Origin: Methylobacterium soli
Lineage (GTDB): Bacteria > Pseudomonadota > Alphaproteobacteria > Rhizobiales > Beijerinckiaceae
NCBI RefSeq assembly: GCF_008806385.1
Contig: NZ_VZZK01000010.1
Location: 124,001-188,000 of the forward strand
Length of the DNA: 64,000 nucleotides
Reading direction: 5' to 3'
The notes under the pieces were generated by a model. The model searched no databases. It saw only the letters and a program-made list of their open reading frames with translations, and was not told the DNA's origin. The position numbers were made by a program, and so were the translations under genes. This document shows positions 1 to 9,425 of the stretch, one piece after another (position 1 is the stretch's first letter; every line of letters begins with the position of its first letter).

Positions 1-135
1 GGACTGGCGCCGTTTCGCAACAGGCTTGGATTCGTGACAGGCCCGAGCGGAACCGCAACGGGCGACGACGCTTGCCTAGCCACCGGCATCCTCGATATGC
101 CGTCTCTCTCATCCGACACTGAAGGACACAGCTGG

Positions 136-435
136 ATGCGACTGGATACGTCACGACGCCCGCGCGCCGCGCGGCTCGGCTCGGCCGCCCTGAAGGTCGC
201 TCCGCTCGCCTTCCTGATGCTGGCCGCGAGCCCCGCTCTCGCGCAGCGCGAGGATCAGGGGCTTCAGCTCGGCTGCGCGAACGACTATTTCCGCCTCTGC
301 GCGGGGGTCGATCCCAACAGCGACGACGCGGAGAAGTGCATGACGCGCAACCGCAAGCGCCTCTCCCCCGAGTGCCGCTCCGCGATCGGCGATTACGACC
401 GCCGCACCGGCGCGAAGTCGATGCCGAACAACTGA
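136..435 (+). CDS. Small secreted protein, hypothetical
   Basis: About 99 residues. The start at 136 is preferred because it gives a clear signal peptide: an Arg-rich n-region, a hydrophobic core and an Ala-Leu-Ala cleavage site near residue 38. The in-frame extension upstream to 34 looks non-coding. The mature part is short and polar with four cysteines (in GCAND, LCAGV, EKCMT and PECRS), which suggests a small disulfide-bonded periplasmic protein. The Cys spacing recalls the cysteine-rich repeats seen in some rhizobial secreted proteins, but no family can be named. The base composition matches the surroundings. Confidence 0.65.
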   Translation: MRLDTSRRPRAARLGSAALKVAPLAFLMLAASPALAQREDQGLQLGCANDYFRLCAGVDPNSDDAEKCMTRNRKRLSPECRSAIGDYDRRTGAKSMPNN

Positions 436-549
436 TCCGAGACGCCCGGGCCGAGGGACCGCGCCGCGTAGACCGGCCCGGGCCATCCGGCCAAGGCTGC
501 CGAGGGTGACCGGAGGGGGCGGCCCTCGCATCCCGTTGCACCGAGGTAG

Positions 550-1509
550 ATGACGCGCATGGCCCTCACCGTGGCGGTCCAGATGGACCCGATCCAGGCG
601 ATCCGGATCGCCGGAGACACCACCTTCGCCCTGCTCCTCGAAGCGCAGGCGAGGGGGCACCGGCTCCTCTACTACACGCCGGACCGGCTCTCCCTGCAGG
701 GCCGGCGCGCCACGGCGCGGGTCGAGCCCCTGACCGTGCAGGACGTCGAGGGCGCGCATGCGAGCCTCGGCGCCAGCGCGCGGATCGACCTCTCGGAGGT
801 CGACGTGGTGCTGATGCGCCAGGATCCACCCTTCGACATGGCCTACATCACGGCCACCCACATCCTCGAACACGTCCATCCGGGGACGCTGGTGGTGAAC
901 AACCCCTCGGAGGTCCGCAACGCCCCCGAGAAGTTGTTCGTCCTCGATTTCCCCGAGCTGATGCCGCCGACGCTGATCACCCGCGACAAGGCGGAGATCG
1001 AGGAATTCCGGCGCGAGCACGGCACCATCGCGATGAAGCCGCTGCACGGGCATGGCGGCGCGGCCGTGTTCCGGGTCTCGGAGCAGGATCCGAATTTCGG
1101 CTCGATGTTCGATCTGTTCAGCGCGACCTTCCGCGAGCAATGGGTGGTGCAGCGCTTCCTCGAGAAGATCACCGAGGGCGACAAGCGCATCATCCTGGTC
1201 GACGGCGAGCCGATGGGGGCGATCAACCGGGTTCCCGCCCTCAACGACATCCGCTCCAACATGGTGCGGGGCGGGGCGGCGGCGGCCTCCGACCTCAGCG
1301 CGCGCGAACGCGAGATCTGCGCGGCGATCGGGCCCGAACTCCGGCGGCGCGGCCTGATCCTCGTCGGCATCGACGTGATCGACGGCCACCTCACCGAGAT
1401 CAACGTGACCTCGCCCACCGGCATCCGGGCGATCAAGCGCCTCGGCGGGCCCGATCTCGCGGTGTCGGTCTGGGACGCGATCGAGGGACGGCTCGGGCGC
1501 TCCGCCTGA
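550..1509 (+). CDS. gshB: Glutathione synthetase
   Basis: A 319-residue protein of the usual length for bacterial GshB, which joins gamma-glutamylcysteine and glycine using ATP in the cytoplasm. It opens with the family N-terminal pattern ([11 protein letters not shown]) and RHEHG-type nucleotide-binding features of the ATP-grasp fold follow: [12 protein letters not shown] near residue 85, KPLHGHGG near residue 163, [17 protein letters not shown] near residue 226 and the C-terminal metal-site segment [10 protein letters not shown]. The start at 550 is followed by a second Met four codons in. In methylotrophs glutathione also takes part in formaldehyde detoxification in some lineages, but nothing here shows that use. 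Confidence 0.95.
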   Translation: MTRMALTVAVQMDPIQAIRIAGDTTFALLLEAQARGHRLLYYTPDRLSLQGRRATARVEPLTVQDVEGAHASLGASARIDLSEVDVVLMRQDPPFDMAYITATHILEHVHPGTLVVNNPSEVRNAPEKLFVLDFPELMPPTLITRDKAEIEEFRREHGTIAMKPLHGHGGAAVFRVSEQDPNFGSMFDLFSATFREQWVVQRFLEKITEGDKRIILVDGEPMGAINRVPALNDIRSNMVRGGAAAASDLSAREREICAAIGPELRRRGLILVGIDVIDGHLTEINVTSPTGIRAIKRLGGPDLAVSVWDAIEGRLGRSA

Positions 1510-1516
1510 CCCGCGC

Positions 1517-3124
1517 TCAGGTCTCGGCGCGGGGGGTGGCGTTGAGCTCCGCCCAGTCGAACTCCTCTTCCAGGACGTAATAGGCGTCGTCGCCGATGCG
1601 GCCCTCCCGGCGCAGGCGGAGCACCGTGTCGCGGGCGGCCGCGATGGCCCGGCGCCGGACCGCGTCGGAGGGCAGGGTCTCGGGGGCGAGGCCCTCGTCA
1701 TGGGACTTGGCCTCGTCGAGGGCCGCCACGAATTCCGCGCGCAGCGCCTCGGTCGCCGCAGCTTCCTGATCCTCGATCTCGGTGGCATCGAGGCTCTTGA
1801 GGGCCGCCGCGTAGGCCTCGGCCCGCGCCCGCCCCACCTCCCGGCCGACGGGATCGTCGTCCTGGAGCCCGAGCCGCGCGAGCAGGGGCCCGAGCGTCAG
1901 GCCCTGCACCACCAGGGTGCCGATGACGACGCAGAAGGCCGTGAACACGATGAGATCGCGATAGGGGAAGCCCCCGTCCGGCCCGCCCTGCGGCAGGGCG
2001 AGGGCGGTCGCGATGGTGACGATGCCGCGCATCCCCGACCACGACACCGCCACCGCGGCCCGGAGGCCGAGGCCCGGCGTCTGCGCGTCCTCGTCGGCCG
2101 CGCGGGCGGGGTGCCGGCCCTTGCGCGGCCCGGTGAATTCGAGCCGGTCGATGCCGCTCGCCGGCAGGACCCAGGCGATGCGGGTGAGGACCACCGTGAG
2201 GAAGACCATCCCGGCGAGCAGCATCGCGGAGACCTGCTCGGCCTGGTTCAGCCGGTCGAGGATCGGCGCGATCTGGATGCCGATCAGCACGAAGGCCAGG
2301 ACGTTGAGGACGAACACCGAGGTGTCCCAGACGGCGTAGGACAGGATGCGGGTGCGGGGCGCCGTGATGCCGGGGGAGTAGCGCGCCACCGTGATGGCGA
2401 AGGTCACGATGGTGAGGACGCCGGAGAGCTCCAGCCCCTCCGCGGCGATCCAGATGCCGAAGGCCGCCACGAATTGCAGCACGATGATGCTCGCCGCATC
2501 CTGGAAGCGGCGCGTCAGGGCGACATACGCGAAGGCGAGGAGCGGCCCCGCCACGAGGCTGCCGACGACGCCGATCAGGAAGGTCGGGGCGATCTCGGCC
2601 GGGTTGAAGGACCCGGTGATCGCGGCCGCGACCCCGAGCCGGTAGATCAGGAGCGAGCCCGCATCGTTGAGCAGGCTCTCGCCGCGCAGGATCGTGCTGA
2701 GTCGGTGCGGCAGCGGGACGTGCCGCAGGACCGAGAGGGCCGCGACCGCGTCGGGGGGCGCCACCACGGCGCCGAGCACGATGCAGGCGGCGAACGGCAT
2801 GTCGGGCACCAGCGCCTTGGCCACCAAAGCCACCGCCACCGTGGTGACCGCCACCGCCCCGAAGGCGAGGCCGGCGATCGGGCGCCAATTCGCCTTGAGG
2901 TCGCGCAGCGAGGTGTCGTAGCCGGCATCGAGCAGAACGGGGGCGAGGAACAGGGCAAGCGCCAGTTCCGGGTCGAGCTTCAGGTTCGGCACGCCGGGCA
3001 CGAAGGCCAGCGCCACGCCGCCGAGCGCCAGGAAGGCCGGGTAGGGAGCCCCCACCCGCCGCGCCAGCGCTGCCAGCAATACGGCGCCCAGGAGGACGCC
3101 CACGACCCACTCGAAAATCAGCAT
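1517..3124 (-). CDS. Na+/H+ antiporter, CPA1 family
   Basis: A 535-residue membrane protein with about a dozen hydrophobic segments in the first 400 residues, then a roughly 130-residue charged cytosolic tail. The family's ion-site region appears as VVAPPDAVAALS near residue 120 with LLNDAGSLLIY about 30 residues on, the NhaP/CPA1 arrangement in which an acidic residue in the middle of the membrane binds Na+ or H+. SWSGMRGIVTIA near residue 365 is the conserved Arg-containing helix. It converges on gshB, with only 7 bases between the two stops. It probably serves pH and sodium homeostasis in the inner membrane; the substrate ion cannot be fixed from sequence. Confidence 0.9.
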   Translation of the reverse strand: MLIFEWVVGVLLGAVLLAALARRVGAPYPAFLALGGVALAFVPGVPNLKLDPELALALFLAPVLLDAGYDTSLRDLKANWRPIAGLAFGAVAVTTVAVALVAKALVPDMPFAACIVLGAVVAPPDAVAALSVLRHVPLPHRLSTILRGESLLNDAGSLLIYRLGVAAAITGSFNPAEIAPTFLIGVVGSLVAGPLLAFAYVALTRRFQDAASIIVLQFVAAFGIWIAAEGLELSGVLTIVTFAITVARYSPGITAPRTRILSYAVWDTSVFVLNVLAFVLIGIQIAPILDRLNQAEQVSAMLLAGMVFLTVVLTRIAWVLPASGIDRLEFTGPRKGRHPARAADEDAQTPGLGLRAAVAVSWSGMRGIVTIATALALPQGGPDGGFPYRDLIVFTAFCVVIGTLVVQGLTLGPLLARLGLQDDDPVGREVGRARAEAYAAALKSLDATEIEDQEAAATEALRAEFVAALDEAKSHDEGLAPETLPSDAVRRRAIAAARDTVLRLRREGRIGDDAYYVLEEEFDWAELNATPRAET

Positions 3125-3174
3125 CTGCCAGACGAGATAGGGCGGCGCCCGTATCTGGCCTGCGGCAATCGTGC

Positions 3175-4767
3175 TCAGTCAAGATCGAGGCGCGGCTGCG
3201 CCGCGCGGTCGCGCTCGCGCGCGGTGCGCTTGTAGCTCATCGTGTGGCCGAAGGGGATTTTCGGGCGCAGGCCCCGCAGCAGCTGCTCGACCGTGAGGAT
3301 CTGGATGCGCGGCACCCGGTGATGCCCGGCATCGTAGAGGCCCGCGGCGGCGGCCTCGCGCTCCATCGGCCGGGTCGGGGGCGTCAGAGTCACGAACAGC
3401 CCCATCGGCTCCTGGGTGCGGATCAGGGTGGCGTGCAGGTCCTTGATCTGCCCGACGCCCACATGCGCGCCCCCCTTCACCGAGACGATCACGGCCCGCG
3501 TCGCTCCCCCGTCCGGCTTGAAGTAGATCAGCCCGTCGATGCCCCCGTCGGCGCCCTTCCGGCCGTCGCGGTAGGGCTGCGCGTCGACGAGGTCGACGCA
3601 CCAGAGCTGGAACAGGTGCTTGTCGCGCAATGCGAGCTCCCGGGCCCCGTCCATGTCGCGCGGGATGCCCCGGACATTGAACAGGACCGCCGGGAAGGCC
3701 TCGCCGAGGCGCCGGGCGATCAGGTTGACGGCGAGCGGCGTCACGTCGATGCCGATCCATTGCCGGCGCAGCGCCTGCGCGGCGTGGACCGCCGTGCCGC
3801 ACCCGCAGAACGGATCCAGCACCACGTCCCCGGGCGCGGTGGAGGAGGCGATGATGCGCTCCAGGAGCGCCACCGGCTTCTGCGTCGGGTAGCCAAGGAT
3901 CTCGGCCGAGCCCGCATTGAGGGCGTCGATGTCCGTCCAGATGTCCTGAAGCGGCGTCCCGCGCGCGCGGTCGACGGGGCGCAGCACCCGCGGCATGCCG
4001 TTGCGGGTGTAGACGATGCGGCCCTCGGCGATCAGCCGGTCCCGCTCCTCCGGCGAGAAGCGCCAGTGGAAGCTGTGCCCGTTCCAATCGTAGAGCGGAC
4101 CGCGGTTGCCGGGGGCGCGGCAATTGTCCTTCCGGTACAGCTTGCCGTCCGTATGGACGTAGAGGTCGTGGGTCGCCGGAGCATTCCCCTCCCGCTCCAG
4201 CAGAGTCGGGTTGAACCGGCGCGCATCCGACTTGCTGTAGTACAGGATGGTGTCGTGGATGGCGCCGAACTTGGCGAGCTTGCGGTCGTAATGCCCGCGG
4301 GCGCGGCGCCAGACGATCTCGTTGCGGAACTGCTTCACCCCGAACACCGCGTCGAGGATCAACTTCAGGTAGTGGCTCGCGGTGGGATCGCAGTGCAGGT
4401 AGAGCGATCCGGTTCCCTTCAGGACCCGGTGCATCTCGAGGCAGCGCACCGACATCATGGCGAGGTAGGCCATCATGTCGTTGTCGCCGAGGAACTGGCG
4501 CATGGACCGGAGCAGGTTTGCCACATCGGTTCGGCCCGCGCCCATGACGTCGTCGAAGGCCTGCTCCGAACTGTCATTCCACGACCAGGTGTCCTCGAAG
4601 GCCTTGATCTGCGAGGAACTCTTGCTGCCGTCCGGGGAGCGGAACAGGATCGCGTAGGTGGCTTTCGAGTTGAAGGGCGGATCGAGATAGATCAGATCGA
4701 CGCTCTCATCGGCGACATGCTCGCGCAGGACATCGAGATTGTCGCCGAAATAGAGCGTCCCGGACAT
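3175..4767 (-). CDS. DNA methyltransferase (beta-class N4/N6) with nuclease-like C-terminal domain
   Basis: About 530 residues from the ATG at 4767, which has a GAAGG ribosome site; an in-frame start 33 bases earlier is possible. Catalytic motif IV (LDPPFNS, near residue 30) precedes the AdoMet-binding motif I (LDPFCGCGT, near residue 330), the IV-then-I order of beta-class amino-methyltransferases. The last 160 residues form a separate domain with GADGGIDGLIYF and VIVSVKGG. This resembles the Asp...Lys core of PD-(D/E)xK nucleases, but the second acidic residue is Ser. No separate restriction enzyme is adjacent, so it may be solitary or a fused modification system with a recognition domain. 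The target sequence is unknown. Confidence 0.88.
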   Translation of the reverse strand: MSGTLYFGDNLDVLREHVADESVDLIYLDPPFNSKATYAILFRSPDGSKSSSQIKAFEDTWSWNDSSEQAFDDVMGAGRTDVANLLRSMRQFLGDNDMMAYLAMMSVRCLEMHRVLKGTGSLYLHCDPTASHYLKLILDAVFGVKQFRNEIVWRRARGHYDRKLAKFGAIHDTILYYSKSDARRFNPTLLEREGNAPATHDLYVHTDGKLYRKDNCRAPGNRGPLYDWNGHSFHWRFSPEERDRLIAEGRIVYTRNGMPRVLRPVDRARGTPLQDIWTDIDALNAGSAEILGYPTQKPVALLERIIASSTAPGDVVLDPFCGCGTAVHAAQALRRQWIGIDVTPLAVNLIARRLGEAFPAVLFNVRGIPRDMDGARELALRDKHLFQLWCVDLVDAQPYRDGRKGADGGIDGLIYFKPDGGATRAVIVSVKGGAHVGVGQIKDLHATLIRTQEPMGLFVTLTPPTRPMEREAAAAGLYDAGHHRVPRIQILTVEQLLRGLRPKIPFGHTMSYKRTARERDRAAQPRLDLD

Positions 4768-5019
4768 GGCCGACCTTCGTGTGCGGTGAGGTCCGGGCAA
4801 TCTGGCGCATACCTGAGATCGCGGTAATCCGTAGAAATTTCCTCTAGGTTTATTTTTGCGGGATACAGATCGCTCTCACGCACTTGTGAGTCCGACGAAG
4901 TCCGGGCAAGGCCGCGGATCTTCCCGATCCCGGATGCGGCGCCTCCGCGGGGCCCCGCCTTTGCAGACGGCGATCCGTCCCGTAAGCCATCCGGGTTCGA
5001 GCCAGTCAGCGGATCCCCC
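4768..5019. other. Divergent intergenic region
   Basis: Lies between the methyltransferase gene (leftward) and the gamma-glutamyltransferase-like gene (rightward). The part next to the methyltransferase is AT-richer (about 4830-4865, with a TTTATTTTTG run) and probably holds the promoters. I could not fix -35/-10 pairs with confidence. Confidence 0.4.
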
Positions 5020-6618
5020 ATGCCCGAGACCCCGATCTTCGCCTCCGCCGCCGTCGCCGCGCCCCACAGCCTCGCGGCGCAGGCCGGCCAGAGCGTGCTG
5101 GCACAGGGCGGCAACGCGATCGAGGCGATGATCGCCATGGCGGCGGCGATCGCGGTGGTCTACCCGCACATGAACGGCATCGGCGGCGACGGCTTCTGGC
5201 TGGTGCGCGAGAAGAGCGGGCGGGTGCGCGGCATCGAGGCTTGCGGCCCGGCCGGGCGCCTGGCGACGCGGGAGCGCTACCGCCAGAAGGGCTACGACGC
5301 GATTCCCGCCCGCGGGCCCGACGCGGCCCTGACGGTGGCGGGCGCCATCGGCGGCTGGAGCCTCGCGCGCGATCTCGCGCAGGCGCTCGGCGGGCGCCTG
5401 CCCCTCGGGGTGCTCCTGGCCGACGCGATCCGGCATGCCCGCGAGGGCTGCCCGGTCTCGCCCTCGGAGGCGCGCTACGTCCCCAAGGAACTCGACACGC
5501 TGCACGATGCCCCGAACTTCGCCGCCGCCTTCCTGAAGGACGGCAAGCCCTGGCCCGCCGGCGAGACCCGCCGGCTGCCGGCCCTGGCCGCGACCCTGGA
5601 GCAGCTCGCCCATGCGGGTCTCGACGATTTCTACCGGGGCGATATCGGCCGCGAAATCGCCGCCGACCTCGAGCGCCTCGATGCCCCCGTGACCCGGGCC
5701 GACCTCGCATCCTACCGCCCGCGCGAGCGCCAGGCCCTGTCGCTCCGCCGGCGCGACGCGACGATCTACAACTTCCCGCCGCCGACCCAGGGGCTCGCCG
5801 CCCTCCTGATCCTCGGCATCGTCGACCGGCTGAACATCCGCGAGCCGGAGACGGCCGCGCATTATCACGGGCTGATCGAGGCGACGAAGCGGGCCTTCGC
5901 GATCCGCGACCGGGTGGTGACCGATTTCGACCGGCTCAGCGTCGATCCGGCCTCCTTCCTCGCGCCCGATCGCCTCGCCCGCGAGGCGGCGGCCATCGAC
6001 ATGACCCGCGCCGCGAGCCTGCCCCTGCGCAACCCGGGCGAGGGCGACACGGTCTGGATGGGGGCGATCGACCGCGACGGCCTCGCGGTCTCCTACATCC
6101 AGTCGATCTACTGGGAATACGGCTCCGGCACGGTCCTGCCGGCGACCGGGGTCCATTGGCAGAACCGGGGCATGTCGTTCAGCCTCGATCCCAAGGCCGT
6201 GAACCCGCTCGAGCCGGGGCGGCGGCCGTTCCACACCCTGATTCCGGCGCTGGCTGCCTTCGATGACGGCAGGGTGACGGCCTATGGCAGCATGGGCGGC
6301 GACGGGCAGCCTCAATTTCAGGCACAGGTGTTCACGCGCTATGCGGATTACGGGATGAGCCCGGCGGCGGCCGTGGACGCCCCGCGCCTGCTCTACGGCC
6401 GGACCTGGGGCGCGGAATCCCTGACCGTGAAGGTCGAGGACCGCTTCGACCCGGCCTGCATCGCGGCGCTCCGGCGGATGGACCACGAGATCGAGGAACT
6501 CGGGGGCGCCTATATCGATTCGCTCGGCCATGCCGGGATCCTGGTGCGCCACCCGGGCAACGGCCGCATCGAGGCGGTGCATGATCCCCGCTCGGATGGC
6601 GGCGCGCTCGGCCTCTGA
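5020..6618 (+). CDS. Gamma-glutamyltransferase family protein
   Basis: A 532-residue N-terminal-nucleophile hydrolase of the GGT family, which moves or hydrolyses gamma-glutamyl groups such as that of glutathione. The large-subunit signature GGNAIEAMIAM and MNGIGGDGFWLV is near residue 30-65. The usual Thr-Thr-His self-cleavage site is GDTVWMGAID here, so Thr344 is the likely processing residue and nucleophile. The small subunit keeps GSMGGDGQPQ, matching the family's oxyanion region. There is no convincing signal peptide, unlike periplasmic GGT, so this may be a cytoplasmic relative with a different gamma-glutamyl or amide substrate. It stands alone. Confidence 0.85.
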   Translation: MPETPIFASAAVAAPHSLAAQAGQSVLAQGGNAIEAMIAMAAAIAVVYPHMNGIGGDGFWLVREKSGRVRGIEACGPAGRLATRERYRQKGYDAIPARGPDAALTVAGAIGGWSLARDLAQALGGRLPLGVLLADAIRHAREGCPVSPSEARYVPKELDTLHDAPNFAAAFLKDGKPWPAGETRRLPALAATLEQLAHAGLDDFYRGDIGREIAADLERLDAPVTRADLASYRPRERQALSLRRRDATIYNFPPPTQGLAALLILGIVDRLNIREPETAAHYHGLIEATKRAFAIRDRVVTDFDRLSVDPASFLAPDRLAREAAAIDMTRAASLPLRNPGEGDTVWMGAIDRDGLAVSYIQSIYWEYGSGTVLPATGVHWQNRGMSFSLDPKAVNPLEPGRRPFHTLIPALAAFDDGRVTAYGSMGGDGQPQFQAQVFTRYADYGMSPAAAVDAPRLLYGRTWGAESLTVKVEDRFDPACIAALRRMDHEIEELGGAYIDSLGHAGILVRHPGNGRIEAVHDPRSDGGALGL

Positions 6619-7197
6619 GCGTTCGCAGCTTTCCTCTGAGCCGCGCCTGCGGCGTCGTCCGGTCGAGCATCCGGGCGCGCCCCGCGTCGATCGAGGCGCC
6701 GTCGGAGACCTCCGCGGCCCGGCGAGGCGCAGGCCCGAAAGGTGCGGGGCGATCCGCGCCGCGTGGGGCGGGACCAGGGGCTGACGCTCCGAGAACGGGC
6801 CGCTGCCGGGATTGTTCGGGTCCCGCAGGATCAGCAGCAATCGGTATCGATTACCCGATCCTGATGTTGGCGCTCTCGCAGGTCTGGCGGGGGCCGACAC
6901 GTCGCGCAGCCGGCATGCAGGATTTTCCAGTTTGAAATCACAAAATCTTCTGGGATCGGCATAAAAGATCTGTCAATCATAGAGTTCGTGATCAGAAATG
7001 GTCTCGAATGCCCTGCGGTTTGGCCGTGGCATGGGCAAGATCTTTTGTGTGAGATGCGCGTGCAGGCCGATGACGCTGCCGGCGCCGCTCGATGCTCAAG
7101 CGTTACGTGACCGAGCGCCGCACGTTGCTCGGTCGTGGGTATTCACAACCATGGCATGGATGTTGCCATTGGCATGCCACCAAGAGGGGAGTGCCGC
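6619..7197. other. Intergenic region, no gene seen
   Basis: The first half keeps genomic GC but has no credible reading frame. From about 6920 to 7000 it turns AT-rich and should hold the promoter of the MFS gene. CACAAAATCTT near 6939 and AAGATCTTTTGTG near 7034 form a spaced imperfect inverted pair flanking the AT-rich part. No RNA gene was recognised. Confidence 0.4.
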
Positions 7198-8481
7198 ATG
7201 GATACCGAAAACCCGAAGCAGCGCTGGGTGCAGCTTCTGCTCGGGCTCGTCGTCATGATGACGATCTCGAGCCCGCAATATGTCTGGACGCTGTTCGTCA
7301 AACCCTTCCAGACCACCACCGGCGCCTCGCTCGCCGCCGTGCAGGTGACCTTCACGCTGGTCATCGTGCTCCAGACCTTCTTCTCGCCGGTCCAGGGCTG
7401 GCTGATCGACCGGTTCAGCCCGAAGCTCATGATCGCGATCGGCGCCGCGCTGAGCGGGCTCGGCTGGATCGCGGCCTCGAAGGCCGAGAGCCTGTTCGCC
7501 CTCTACGCCACCTACGGCCTGCTCTGCGGCCTCGGCACGGGCATCGTCTACGTGGGCATCGTCGGCCTGATGGTGCGCTGGTTCCCGGATCGCCGGGGCT
7601 TCGCGGTGGGCGTGGTCGCGGCCGGCTACGGCATGGGCGCGATGATCACCACCTTCCCGATCACCGATCTGATGGCGGCGACGGATTTCCGCCACACGCT
7701 GCTCGTGTTCGGCTGCATCCTGGGCGTCGTCGGCGTCCTGGCGGCGCTCGGCCTGCGCGCCCCGCAGGCGGGCGAGCTGCCGAACCTGCCCGAGGCCAAG
7801 GTGCTCTCCGCGGCCCAGGATACGGCCCCGCGGGCGATGCTGCGCACGCCCCTGTTCTGGCTGATGTTTGCCATGATGGCGATGATGTCGACGGGCGGCC
7901 TGATGGTGGTGGCCAACTTCGCGAGCTTTGCCCGCGAGTTCGGCGTCGCCGACGCGATCGTGTTCGGCTTCGCGGCCCTGCCCTTCGCGCTCACCTTCGA
8001 CCGCATCACCAACGGCCTGACGCGGCCCTTCTTCGGCTGGGTCTCGGACAATATCGGCCGCGAGAACACCATGGCGATCGCCTTCACCCTCGAAGCGCTC
8101 GCGATCTGCCTGCTGCTCTATTACCGCCAGAACGCCTACGCGTTCGCGCTCCTGTCGGGGGTGGTGTTCTTCGCCTGGGGCGAGATCTTCTCGCTGTTCC
8201 CGTCGATCCTCACCGACACCTTCGGGACCAAGCACGCCACGACGAATTACGGCTTCCTCTACATGGCGCAGGGCGTGGGCTCGCTGCTCGGCGGCCCGGT
8301 CGCGGCGCTGATCCACGATTCGGCGGGCAATTGGGTCCCGGTCTTCTCGATCGCGATCGGGCTCGACCTGCTGACGGCGATCCTCGCCTATTTCGTGCTG
8401 AAGCCGATGCGGCGCAACTGGCTCGGCGCCGGCGCGGCGGCGCGGCCGGACGTGGCCCTCGCCAAGCCGGCGATGGTCTGA
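7198..8481 (+). CDS. MFS transporter, oxalate/formate antiporter (OFA) type
   Basis: About 427 residues with twelve predicted membrane helices. The start at 7198 is chosen for its strong ribosome site (AGAGGGGAG, 6 bases upstream) over an in-frame ATG at 7135. The opening (RWVQLLLGLVVMMTISSPQY) and the second-helix region (VQGWLIDRFSPK) match the OFA branch typified by OxlT, which exchanges dicarboxylates or monocarboxylates across the inner membrane. NGLTRPFFGWVSDNIGREN is the second-half copy of the MFS loop motif. No oxalyl-CoA decarboxylase or formyl-CoA transferase is adjacent, so the substrate is only a family guess; oxalate/formate exchange would suit a methylotroph. Confidence 0.88.
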   Translation: MDTENPKQRWVQLLLGLVVMMTISSPQYVWTLFVKPFQTTTGASLAAVQVTFTLVIVLQTFFSPVQGWLIDRFSPKLMIAIGAALSGLGWIAASKAESLFALYATYGLLCGLGTGIVYVGIVGLMVRWFPDRRGFAVGVVAAGYGMGAMITTFPITDLMAATDFRHTLLVFGCILGVVGVLAALGLRAPQAGELPNLPEAKVLSAAQDTAPRAMLRTPLFWLMFAMMAMMSTGGLMVVANFASFAREFGVADAIVFGFAALPFALTFDRITNGLTRPFFGWVSDNIGRENTMAIAFTLEALAICLLLYYRQNAYAFALLSGVVFFAWGEIFSLFPSILTDTFGTKHATTNYGFLYMAQGVGSLLGGPVAALIHDSAGNWVPVFSIAIGLDLLTAILAYFVLKPMRRNWLGAGAAARPDVALAKPAMV

Positions 8482-8531
8482 CAGCGCCGCCGACAGAGCC
8501 CGCCTGCCGCCTCGGCGGCGCGCGGGATCCC

Positions 8532-8567
8532 CGAAGGGGCGGAGATGCGCGCATCTCCGCCCCTTCG
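8532..8567. terminator. Bidirectional hairpin between convergent genes
   Basis: A perfect 17-base inverted repeat (8532-8548 against 8551-8567) with a 2-base spacer lies between the stops of the MFS gene and the osmC-like gene. The stem is GC-rich with no long T-run, so it may act as a shared stem-loop terminator for both strands. Confidence 0.6.
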
Positions 8568-8581
8568 CGTTCCGGGACGGC

Positions 8582-9091
8582 TCAGCCCTTGCTGGCGCTG
8601 ACCGCGAGTTCCGGCTTGTGGTTGAGGGTCTGGAACACCACGCAGTAGCGCTCGGTGAGCTTGAGGAGCTGGTCGAGCTTCTCCTGGGGGGCATCGGTCT
8701 CGAGCGCGAAGGCGAGGCGGATGGCGCGGAAGCCCACCGGCGCCTCCTTGTCGACCCCGAGGGTGCCGCGGAAATCGAGATCGCCCTCGGCCGAGACGGT
8801 GCCGGCGCGCAGCGGAATCTCGAGCGCCGTCGCGACCGCCTTGAGGGTCACGCCCGCGCAGGCGACGAGGGCCTCGAGCAGCATGTCGCCCGAGCACAGC
8901 TCCGCGCCCGAGCCGCCGGTGGCCGGATGCAGACCCGCGACCGCCAGCGCCCGCCCGGTCTCGACCTTGCAGGCGATGCTGGTGTCGTCGAGGGAGCCCT
9001 TGGCCTTCAGGGTGATGACGGCGGAATCGGGGGTGCTGCGGTACTGGTCCTTCAAGGGGGCCTGGAGTGCGCGCAGGGCGGTGGCGTCCAT
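8582..9091 (-). CDS. OsmC family protein
   Basis: About 169 residues starting at the ATG at 9091, just after a GAGGAAA ribosome site. OsmC/Ohr proteins are small cytoplasmic peroxidases that reduce organic hydroperoxides with a pair of cysteines. Here the first redox cysteine is likely in GAELCSGDML and the second in LVACAGVTLKAVA, spaced as in the family. The N-terminal half carries the swapped-dimer strands (VITLKAKGSL and following). The C-terminal part (RYCVVFQTLNHKPELAV) is the usual OsmC ending. It probably belongs to oxidative-stress defence and faces the yfdX-like gene across a 334-base gap. Confidence 0.88.
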   Translation of the reverse strand: MDATALRALQAPLKDQYRSTPDSAVITLKAKGSLDDTSIACKVETGRALAVAGLHPATGGSGAELCSGDMLLEALVACAGVTLKAVATALEIPLRAGTVSAEGDLDFRGTLGVDKEAPVGFRAIRLAFALETDAPQEKLDQLLKLTERYCVVFQTLNHKPELAVSASKG

Positions 9092-9425
9092 GGGAGTTTC
9101 CTCGTTCGGGTCGATCGAGGGCGGTCTAGCCTGCCGCGCCGGCCTCCGCCAGCCGGCCCCGGGCGGGCCGGCGCCGGGCCGGGACCGGCGCGTTCCCAAG
9201 GAACCGAGACGTACTGTCTCTCGCCGAAGTTGTAGACTGGAAAACATTAGCGGAGAACGATATTAATTCTTGAGCTCTTCAATAATAACGAGAATGTTTA
9301 GAGATCATGACAGGAAATTCACGCAACGCCGGCAGCGATGGCGAGTTCTCCGATCAGCGTCGAGACAGGCGGCGGCAGACAGGCCCGATGTCTCGACAAA
9401 CCAGCAGCGAGCAGGAGACTTCGCC
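9092..9425. other. Divergent intergenic region osmC-like / yfdX-like
   Basis: An AT-richer stretch at about 9235-9320 probably carries the promoters for both stress-type genes. A GGAAC at about 9200 resembles the first half of an EcfG (general stress sigma) promoter, but no CGTT follows at the required 16-17 base spacing, so I do not call one. Confidence 0.4.

Noticed and set aside
4991..5003. tRNA T-arm-like string GGGTTCGAGCC.
   Set aside because: No matching acceptor, D or anticodon stems can be drawn around it.
9197..9230. EcfG promoter before the yfdX-like gene.
   Set aside because: GGAAC is present, but the bases at 16-17 spacing (TCGC/CGCC) do not match CGTT.
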